NCBI GenBank assembly: GCA_013820975.1
Contig: JACDHQ010000173.1
Coordinates: forward strand, 1 to 5,615
Direction: 5' to 3'
Origin: Gemmatimonadaceae bacterium
GTDB taxonomy: Bacteria > Gemmatimonadota > Gemmatimonadetes > Gemmatimonadales > Gemmatimonadaceae
Length of the DNA stretch: 5,615 bases
Shown: piece by piece, positions 1 through 4,882 of the stretch
Layout of the letters: each line of letters begins with the position of its first letter
Numbering within the stretch: position 1 is the stretch's first letter
The notes under the pieces: generated by a model
The model's database searches: none
Told to the model about the DNA's origin: nothing
Seen by the model: only the letters and a program-made list of their open reading frames with translations
Position numbers and translations under genes: made by a program

Positions 1-673
1 CCGCTTCCTGGCGCTGCCCGCGGCTGTACAGCGCGACCGCCTGGTCCAGCTCCGACCCGCCACCATACCGCATCCACGCCCACCATCCGATACCGAGCAG
101 CATGGCGAGCGCGATCGCCACCAGCAGCCCGCGCACCCACTGCCGCGATGCCGGCGGGGGCGCGACCACGCTTGCCGCATCGGTGGTGACGCCCGAGGTG
201 ACCAGCGGCGCGTCCGCAGTGCGCATGCTGGCCGCACCGGCGCCGCTCTGCGCACGGCCAGCCTGCGCGGCGCTGCCGTATGCTGCCGGCGCACCCGCCG
301 GCGCCGCGTCTCCGGACACCGCCGTCATCAGTCCGGTTTCGAGCTTCAGGAACGCCTCGCGGGCGGCGTTGATGTCGCCACCGGTCGGCGCGTAGTTCAC
401 CGTCCGCGCACGCTCACTCGCCGAGTGGAACTCGGCGAGTGCATTGCCCTGGTCGAAGGTGAGCAGCTGGCGGGAGCGCAGTTCGCGGATGAGCGCCTGC
501 CCGGTATGCGCAGATCCCCCCACAAGCGAGCGAAGCGCCGTTTCCACGGCGCTCCACCCCTCGATCAGGTCGGCCGCCGTGTCTTCCGCTCCCTGCGATG
601 CGCCGAGGCGTGCAATCGAAGGGCGGGCGGCGTGCAGCGCCTCGAGGGCACCGCGATGGTGTGGTGCAGTCAT
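1..673 (-). CDS. Single-pass membrane protein, 3' end cut by window edge
   Basis: I read this frame directly from the complement. It opens with ATG at 673 and stays open to base 1, giving 224 residues with no stop. Residues 1-120 are soluble and mostly helical, with no signal peptide (it begins MTAPHHRGALEAL). Residues 121-178 are a low-complexity Ala/Gly/Pro/Ser linker. Residues about 180-201 form one transmembrane helix rich in Leu, Ala and Trp, followed by Arg. The last visible residues (SELDQAVALYSRGQRQEA) look like the start of a TPR helix pair, so a periplasmic TPR or repeat domain may lie beyond the edge. The inferred topology is N-terminus in the cytoplasm and C-terminus outside. The start overlaps the stop of the upstream TPR gene as ATGA, and there is no Shine-Dalgarno sequence, which points to translational coupling. 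I do not recognise the family and assign no function. The reading frame is well supported by continuity and the overlap. Confidence 0.8.
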   Translation of the reverse strand, partial: MTAPHHRGALEALHAARPSIARLGASQGAEDTAADLIEGWSAVETALRSLVGGSAHTGQALIRELRSRQLLTFDQGNALAEFHSASERARTVNYAPTGGDINAAREAFLKLETGLMTAVSGDAAPAGAPAAYGSAAQAGRAQSGAGAASMRTADAPLVTSGVTTDAASVVAPPPASRQWVRGLLVAIALAMLLGIGWWAWMRYGGGSELDQAVALYSRGQRQEA

Positions 674-1857
674 CGTTCGATTCGCAGAAGCCCCGCGGTG
701 GCGATCCCCCGGAGGAAGCTCTCCGGATCATGGCTTGGCACGCGGACGCCGGTCTCGGAGTGGCAGCGCGTGGCCGTGCGATGCATGTAATCCTCGACCG
801 AACGTCCCCGGAACGCGTGGTCGGCATCGCGCAGCCCACGCACGATGTCGTGCCACGTGCCGTCGTATGTCCGGCCGTCGCGTGTATGCACACGGTGGGC
901 CGCCAGCGTCGCGTCCGCGGCCTCCAGCACGGCCGCCTCGAAGCTCGCCGGATCCAGCTCGTCGGCCTTCTGCTCCAGCACCTCCGACAGCAGGGTGCCG
1001 AACAGCTCGAGCTGCCCGCGAGCGTGCTCGTCCCGCGCGCTCTCGCGCGACGGATCGAGCTCCATGAGCAACTCGTCCACCTCGTCAAGCGACGCCGATA
1101 GCTCCGTCAGCCGGTCGTCCCACGGCTTCAGGTCGGGATCGTTCTCGTCGAGCTTGTGCAGCGACCGCTTGAGCTCGATCAGCCGCCAGATCCCGAGCTC
1201 GTCCCAATGGTCCTCGGGCGTCGTCCGCTCGAAGTGATAGAGCGCCGCCTCGTACTCGCTACGGTCGTACAGCATGTTCGCGAGATAGATGCGCGCTTCC
1301 GCGTGCTCCTTGTCGAGCTGCAGCGCCTTGCGGAGCTTGCGGATCGAGCCGTCGTCGTCGCCGAGCCGGTGCAGCGAGTACCCCGCGCACGCCACCGCCT
1401 CCGCCGACTCCGGGTTCTGGTCCGACGCGACCTCGAAGAACGTCTGCGACTCGGCGAACAGCGTCCGGTCCTCGCGCAACGATCCCTCGCGGAAGAGCGT
1501 GCGGCCGATCTGCAGCATCAGGTCGGTGTCGTCGGTGTAGCCGAGCTCCAGGGTGCGCTGGAAGCAGCGCAGCCCCGCCTCGATCTGTCCGAACTTGAGC
1601 AGTGTCTCGCCGAGGCCGGCCAGGCCGTCCTCATGCTCGGGCTCGAGGACGAGCGCCTCCTCGAAGCTGCGGCGTGCCCACGCGAACTCCTCACGGGCGA
1701 GGCGCGCGTACCCCACCCCGACGTGGAGTTCCACGGCGTTGGGATACAAGGTGAGGCCCTCGCGCAACGTGCCGAGCGCCTCGTCGTACCGGCCTTCGTT
1801 GTAGAGCGCATGGGCGCGCTCGTCGTACTCTTCCGAACTCAGGAACGGGGTGGGCAT
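670..1857 (-). CDS. Tetratricopeptide repeat protein with uncharacterised C-terminal domain
   Basis: A 395-residue protein with no signal peptide or membrane helix, so probably cytoplasmic. Residues about 11-218 hold roughly six TPR units with the usual small and aromatic positions (for example ALYNEGRYDEALGTLREGL, then a YARLAREEFAWARRSFEEAL unit). The unit around 112-150 carries an insertion. Residues 219-320 are acidic and helical and may form a coiled coil or a linker helix. Residues 320-395 form a compact separate domain with DGRTYDGTW, GRSVEDYM and HDPESFLRG motifs, which I do not recognise as a named family. TPR regions bind other proteins, so a scaffold or adaptor role is inferred, with no known partner. 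The ATG abuts the psuG stop (TAA then ATG). An AGGAGG lies 11 nt upstream and an AGGA 3 nt upstream. The end overlaps the next gene by four bases. It sits in the middle of the minus-strand operon. Confidence 0.88.
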   Translation of the reverse strand: MPTPFLSSEEYDERAHALYNEGRYDEALGTLREGLTLYPNAVELHVGVGYARLAREEFAWARRSFEEALVLEPEHEDGLAGLGETLLKFGQIEAGLRCFQRTLELGYTDDTDLMLQIGRTLFREGSLREDRTLFAESQTFFEVASDQNPESAEAVACAGYSLHRLGDDDGSIRKLRKALQLDKEHAEARIYLANMLYDRSEYEAALYHFERTTPEDHWDELGIWRLIELKRSLHKLDENDPDLKPWDDRLTELSASLDEVDELLMELDPSRESARDEHARGQLELFGTLLSEVLEQKADELDPASFEAAVLEAADATLAAHRVHTRDGRTYDGTWHDIVRGLRDADHAFRGRSVEDYMHRTATRCHSETGVRVPSHDPESFLRGIATAGLLRIER

Positions 1858-2844
1858 TTATCCTGAGGCCTCCTGCTCACGTGAGAACTGCTGCCTATAT
1901 ACCACTTCACACCGGGATAGTTCAATGCCAGCGAGCGCCTGCGCGATCTCGCCGGCAAGCCGCGCGTTCGACTCGAGGAGGGCGAGGTTTGCCTGGAGTG
2001 ACCGGCCCGCCGTCTCGCGCTCGACGGCCGCGAGGAGATACGGCGTCACCGCCGCGCCGCGGACACCCTCGGCCGCAGCCGCGCGGAGTGCGCAATCGAC
2101 GGCGGCCTCGACGACGCTTCCTGGGAGGCGATGCTCCACCGGCGGTGCCTGCACGACGAGCAGGGCGCCCGGACGCTCGAGCGAGCGTTCAGCCCTGAAG
2201 ATCTCCGCGATCTCCGTCGCCGTTTCCGCCCGGTTGGCGAGCCGGATTCCGGTCTCCGCCGCGAAGAATCCCGGCAACTCGCCCGTTCGGTACCCGACGA
2301 CGGTGATGCCGAGCGTCTCCAGGCGCTCCCACGTGGCCGGGAGGTCGAGGATCGACTTGGCGCCTGCGCACACGACGACCATCGGGGTGCGCGCCAGCTC
2401 GGCGAGATCCGCGCTCTCGTCTACCGCCGACGGGCGATCGAGGCTCGCATTGCGATGGACGCCACCGATCCCTCCAGTGGCGAAGACGTCGATGCCGGCC
2501 AGGCGGGCGATCTGGAGGGTGGCCGCGACCGTCGTGGCGCCGTCCCCTCCCCGAGCGATGGCTGGCGCGAGATCGCGAGCGGACACTTTCGCGACACCTT
2601 CGCGCCGTAAAAAGCGCACCATCTCATCATCTGTAAGCCCTGCGGTAGGAACTCCCGCCACGACCGCCGTAACCGCCGCGGTTGCGCCAGCCGCCTCGAC
2701 TGCGCCCGTCATCAAGTCCGCCGCCTGCCGGTTCGCCGGAATCGGAAGCCCTTGGGCGAGGACCGAGCTCTCGAGCGCCACCACAGGCTGGCCGGCGGCC
2801 AGCGCCGCAGCGACCGAGGGGAGGACGCGGAGCGATGAGTTCAC
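1858..2844 (-). CDS. psuG: Pseudouridine-5'-phosphate glycosidase
   Basis: Cytoplasmic enzyme that reversibly splits pseudouridine 5'-phosphate into uracil and ribose 5-phosphate by breaking a C-C glycosidic bond, used in pseudouridine breakdown. Known family signatures appear in order: VALESSVLAQGLP with the proton-donor Glu25, KVSARDL with Lys86, FATGGIGGVHR, a DESADL metal-site segment with Asp142, AGAKSILD with the Schiff-base nucleophile Lys163, GYRTGELPGFF, TPYLLAAVERET, and SNARLAGEIA with Asn293. These match the positions I recall from the E. coli enzyme (Glu31, Lys93, Asp149, Lys166, Asn289) within a few residues, so it looks active. I chose GTG 2844, giving 328 residues, because family members begin just before the PSVAAAL segment. 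An in-frame TTG at 2895 would add 17 Pro/Arg-rich residues and has no ribosome site. GTG 2844 also has only a weak AGGG next to it. The C-terminal 20 or so residues extend past the usual end. No pseudouridine kinase is visible in the window. Confidence 0.93.
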   Translation of the reverse strand: MNSSLRVLPSVAAALAAGQPVVALESSVLAQGLPIPANRQAADLMTGAVEAAGATAAVTAVVAGVPTAGLTDDEMVRFLRREGVAKVSARDLAPAIARGGDGATTVAATLQIARLAGIDVFATGGIGGVHRNASLDRPSAVDESADLAELARTPMVVVCAGAKSILDLPATWERLETLGITVVGYRTGELPGFFAAETGIRLANRAETATEIAEIFRAERSLERPGALLVVQAPPVEHRLPGSVVEAAVDCALRAAAAEGVRGAAVTPYLLAAVERETAGRSLQANLALLESNARLAGEIAQALAGIELSRCEVVYRQQFSREQEASG

Positions 2845-2907
2845 GCCCTGAAAATTAACGGGTCCCGGGCGCCGCCGCGGGGATGCGGCGACCAAGGGCC
2901 GGGGAGT

Positions 2908-3540
2908 TCAGCCCTGAACGCCGGCGGCCGGCGGCTCCAGCGGCTTTGCGGTGACCACCAGCCGGTCGGGAGCCGGCCCGAAGAAGCGGATCGGCCAGCA
3001 GGTGGTGAGCGTCAGGGTGGCGTCCACGGTGGCAAAAAGCGCCGGCTCGCCTGCGCCGAGTACCCGCCGGGACACCACGATCCATTGCGTCCGGCGCGGC
3101 CCCATCTCGGTGACGACGGTATCCCCCAGGGCCAATCCCCCCAGCCGGAGGAAGTGACGGTCGCGATGGCCTGAGATAACTGAGTTGCCCGGTTGCCCGG
3201 GGAGCGCACTCCCGGGCAGGTGACCCGGCCCGACATTGAGCTCCACGTCTCCCACCCCCGCGACGACGATCTCATCGAGCCCGATCGACGGGATCCGCAG
3301 CCTCGCCAGCGGCGAGCCCGGCGTGAAGCCGCCCGCGGCAACGCTGGTGAATACCCCGTTCCGCGTGGCCTCGACCGCAGCACGCACCTGCGCCGCTTCC
3401 CACTGCTCGCGCACCGCCTCAGCCCGCACGGCGCCTTCGACGTAGCGCGTGCCCGCGAAGGTGACCAGCAGCAGCCCCGTCGCCACCAGCGCGCCCCCGG
3501 TGCGCCGGGCCCAGGGGCTCCTGCGGCGAGACGACTCCAT
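2908..3540 (-). CDS. Class D-type sortase (membrane transpeptidase)
   Basis: Cysteine transpeptidase that cuts an LPxTG-like signal in a secreted protein and joins the new C-terminus to an amine acceptor. It has 210 residues from ATG 3540. An Arg-rich N-terminus is followed by one membrane helix at about 14-32, then a linker, then the sortase beta-barrel at about 75-200. The catalytic His125 lies in NSVISGHRD, Cys181 in TLTTCWP, and Arg193 in APDRLVV. The Cys-to-Arg spacing of 12 and the TL-x-TC-x-P...G-x-AP-x-R-x-VV pattern fit class D. The topology puts the catalytic domain outside the inner membrane. The ATG overlaps the stop of the upstream substrate gene (TGATG), so the two are probably translationally coupled. 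A GTG one codon earlier (3543) is an alternative start. No clear Shine-Dalgarno sequence is present. A pilus-type role is unlikely, since no pilin is visible, and the adjacent gene is the likely substrate. Family assignment is firm, subclass less so. Confidence 0.93.
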   Translation of the reverse strand: MESSRRRSPWARRTGGALVATGLLLVTFAGTRYVEGAVRAEAVREQWEAAQVRAAVEATRNGVFTSVAAGGFTPGSPLARLRIPSIGLDEIVVAGVGDVELNVGPGHLPGSALPGQPGNSVISGHRDRHFLRLGGLALGDTVVTEMGPRRTQWIVVSRRVLGAGEPALFATVDATLTLTTCWPIRFFGPAPDRLVVTAKPLEPPAAGVQG

Positions 3541-3917
3541 CACCTGCGGCGCAGAAGCACCGTCCCCGCGCCGATCGCGCTCGCACCCAACAGCACGATG
3601 AGCGGGAGCGGCGTCGCGGTATTCGGGGCCGGGGAGCCGTCGGCGAAGTAGCCCGGCTGCGGCAGCGGCGCGGCCGTGGCGACCTCGGCACGGAGGTCAA
3701 CCGCGTTGCCAGCGGCCGAGTCTACCCACGCCTTCATGTTGTTGATGTTCGCCCGGGCCAGCGAATCGGCGGTCGGGGCCGGCGTCAGCCGCGCGTCGGC
3801 GACGATGACGGTGTCGACCCGGGGCGGTGGCGCCACGAAGGTCGTGAACTGCGCCGCCGCCGCGCCAGGTGCGAGCGCGACGAGCGCGAGGGAAGCGAAA
3901 AGTCGTCCGGAAGTCAC
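3540..3917 (-). CDS. Small secreted protein with C-terminal sortase sorting signal
   Basis: A 125-residue protein and the likely dedicated substrate of the sortase encoded directly downstream. Residues 1-22 form a signal peptide (hydrophobic ASLALVALA core, cleavage likely after AAAA before Gln23). Residues 23-96 are the mature part, rich in Pro, Ala and Thr, with one predicted helical stretch around DSLARANINNMKAWVDSAAG and no cysteine. The C-terminus has the three-part sorting signal: APNTA at 97-101, a hydrophobic stretch at about 104-122, and RRR at the end. Class D sortases are known to use LPNTA in Bacillus, and here Ala replaces Leu. I chose GTG 3917 because an AGAGAGGA sits 7 nt upstream and the signal peptide then begins properly. 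An in-frame ATG at 3965 would put 16 charged and Pro-rich residues ahead of it. It is the first gene of the minus-strand operon. The mature region is not recognised, so its job at the envelope is unknown. Confidence 0.82.
   Translation of the reverse strand: MTSGRLFASLALVALAPGAAAAQFTTFVAPPPRVDTVIVADARLTPAPTADSLARANINNMKAWVDSAAGNAVDLRAEVATAAPLPQPGYFADGSPAPNTATPLPLIVLLGASAIGAGTVLLRRR
3543..3629 (-). other. Sortase sorting signal (APNTA, hydrophobic stretch, RRR)
   Basis: This encodes residues 97-125 of the small secreted protein. The APNTA pentapeptide is followed by TP, about 18 hydrophobic or small residues, and three terminal arginines. By analogy with known sortases, cleavage would fall between Thr100 and Ala101. 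The Leu-to-Ala change at the first motif position departs from LPxTG and LPNTA. The adjacent sortase makes the reading credible. Confidence 0.78.
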
Positions 3918-3924
3918 AGGGGGA

Positions 3925-3932
3925 TCCTCTCT
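3925..3932 (-). promoter_or_regulatory. Ribosome binding site deciding the GTG start at 3917
   Basis: On the minus strand this reads AGAGAGGA, with 7 nt to the GTG at 3917. It favours that start over the in-frame ATG at 3965 and yields a protein that begins directly with its signal peptide. Confidence 0.72.
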
Positions 3933-3956
3933 GGTGAGCCCGGGTCTCAGGAAGGC

Positions 3957-3975
3957 ATACCCCATGCCGGGGTAT
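3957..3975. promoter_or_regulatory. Inverted repeat in the divergent intergenic region
   Basis: ATACCCC (3957-3963) and GGGGTAT (3969-3975) are perfect inverted arms around a 5-base loop. The repeat lies within the 128-bp gap (3918-4045) between the divergent substrate-sortase operon and the plug-domain gene. It could be an operator for either direction or a hairpin in the operon's 5' leader. I could not find convincing -35 and -10 boxes for either side. A TTGACG at 3997-4002 is the best -35-like word on the plus strand, but it has no good -10 partner. Confidence 0.4.
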
Positions 3976-4031
3976 CGGGAGGAGTCGAAGTGACCGTTGA
4001 CGGGAGTCGGTAGGTTTCCGAGGTTGTGCCC

Positions 4032-4037
4032 AGGAGG
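4032..4037 (+). promoter_or_regulatory. Ribosome binding site of the plug-domain gene
   Basis: A consensus AGGAGG ends 8 nt before the ATG at 4046. It selects this ATG over the two in-frame ATGs at 4058 and 4064, which lie too far from it. Confidence 0.82.
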
Positions 4038-4045
4038 GTCCCCTC

Positions 4046-4846
4046 ATGCCCAGTACGATGACCATGTCTCGCATCATCTTCGCGGCAGCCGCGCTCGTGT
4101 CCGCCTACACGTTCGCCGCCCCAATCGCGCACGCCCAGGAGCAGCAGGTGGCCGAGCGCATCGTCATCCAGGCGCCGGCAAAGAACCGCGCCGTCATCTA
4201 CGGACGCGCGATCGACACGACGGGCCGCCCCATCATGGGCGTCCACATCGACCTCGTCGGCACGCGCCGGAGCACCGTCACCAACGACGACGGCTTCTTC
4301 ATCCTGCGCGACCTGTCGCCCGACCTCTACATCGTCAGCGCGAAGCGGCTCGGATTCGAGCCGCGCGTGTTCGACCTGAGCGTCACCGGTGGAGAGATCG
4401 TGCAGATGGGGCTCGAGCTGGAGCGGCAGGCACAGCTGCTCGAGGTCGTCCGCGTGAGCGACGTCGCCTTCAAGCCGGAGCGGCTCGCGTACACCACGAA
4501 GTTCGACGACTTCTACTTTCGTCGCGAGAAGGGAGGCGGCACGTTCTTCGACCGCGACCAGCTCGAGCACGCCGGTGCGCGCGATATCTACGACCTCCTC
4601 CGGACCGTGCCCGGCATGCGCGTGCGCACATCGGGATGGTCACAGTCGGTGACGATGTCGTCCTGCCCCTCACCGCTGATCTACTTCGATGGCGTGCTGA
4701 CGTCGAACTCGCTCGTCGGCATCAACGACATGCGGCTGAGCGACATCGAGGCGATCGAAGTCTATCGGAGCATGTCATCGCTGCCGACCCACGCGAAGGC
4801 GGGCTGCGGCGCCATCTTCTTCTGGTTCCGCTCGACCGCTCGCTGA
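4046..4846 (+). CDS. Secreted carboxypeptidase-regulatory plus TonB-plug domain protein
   Basis: A 266-residue exported protein. Residues 1-30 are a signal peptide with likely cleavage after AHA. Residues about 49-125 form a carboxypeptidase-regulatory-like beta-sandwich (IYGRAIDTTGRPIMGVHIDL, then TVTNDDGFFILRDL, and KRLGFEP). Residues about 165-260 resemble the plug domain of TonB-dependent receptors (ARDIYDLLRTVPGMRV, LIYFDGV, LSDIEAIEVYRS). The protein then stops, so the 22-strand outer-membrane barrel of a true receptor is absent. Two cysteines, Cys207 in SSCPSP and Cys254 in AGCGAIFFW, flank the plug and could form a disulfide in the periplasm. I recall short proteins with this layout and a CGA-I-x-x-W ending as common in Gemmatimonadota, with no established function. 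The layout looks like an intact family member and not a broken receptor, because no barrel remnant follows. The strong ribosome site and signal peptide support the ATG. It is transcribed divergently from the sortase operon and probably alone. Confidence 0.88.
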   Translation: MPSTMTMSRIIFAAAALVSAYTFAAPIAHAQEQQVAERIVIQAPAKNRAVIYGRAIDTTGRPIMGVHIDLVGTRRSTVTNDDGFFILRDLSPDLYIVSAKRLGFEPRVFDLSVTGGEIVQMGLELERQAQLLEVVRVSDVAFKPERLAYTTKFDDFYFRREKGGGTFFDRDQLEHAGARDIYDLLRTVPGMRVRTSGWSQSVTMSSCPSPLIYFDGVLTSNSLVGINDMRLSDIEAIEVYRSMSSLPTHAKAGCGAIFFWFRSTAR

Positions 4847-4854
4847 CGCCGGAT

Positions 4855-4882
4855 CGCGTTCCGGTGCCACTACCGGAACGCG
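4855..4882. terminator. Perfect hairpin between convergent genes, possible bidirectional terminator
   Basis: CGCGTTCCGGT (4855-4865) and ACCGGAACGCG (4872-4882) are perfect 11-bp arms around the 6-base loop GCCACT. The hairpin begins 9 nt after the plug-domain stop codon. On the other strand it covers the last codons and the TAG stop (4872-4870) of the serine hydrolase. No T-tract follows on either strand, so it is not a textbook intrinsic terminator. The position and strength still suggest it stops transcription or protects 3' ends in both directions. Confidence 0.62.

Noticed and set aside
102..395. Plus-strand open frame of 97 codons near the left edge
   Set aside because: It lies opposite the linker and membrane helix of the minus-strand membrane protein. 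It has no ribosome site, and its Ala-rich content follows from the antisense of an Ala-rich linker.
1156..1866. Plus-strand open frame of 236 codons opposite the TPR gene
   Set aside because: The Arg/Leu/Glu-rich product is the expected shadow of TPR codons on the other strand. The minus frame has clear TPR periodicity and operon junctions.
1850..2851. Long plus-strand open frame of 333 codons opposite psuG
   Set aside because: Its product is a low-complexity Ser/Arg/Ala string with no domain, and it mirrors a psuG with all catalytic motifs. High GC makes long antisense frames common.
2187..2918. The 13-base word GTTCAGCCCTGAA occurs at 2187-2199 and 2906-2918, and a near copy occurs at 2839-2852
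   Set aside because: The first copy is inside psuG coding sequence and the second spans the sortase stop. With only two exact copies, an operator or repeat family cannot be supported. The 2-base centre also cannot form a stable hairpin.
3997..4025. TTGACG at 3997-4002 as a promoter for the plug-domain gene
   Set aside because: At 17-18 bases downstream there is only GAGGTT, which is a poor -10, so no promoter is called.
3947..4570. Minus-strand open frame of 207 codons opposite the plug-domain gene
   Set aside because: The product is acidic and repetitive with no domain. The plus frame has a consensus ribosome site, a signal peptide and two recognisable domains.
4046..4846. Plug-domain gene as a pseudogene of a full TonB-dependent receptor
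   Set aside because: No barrel sequence follows in any frame before the convergent gene, and the C-terminal CGA-I-x-x-W ending looks like a designed end seen in short family members.
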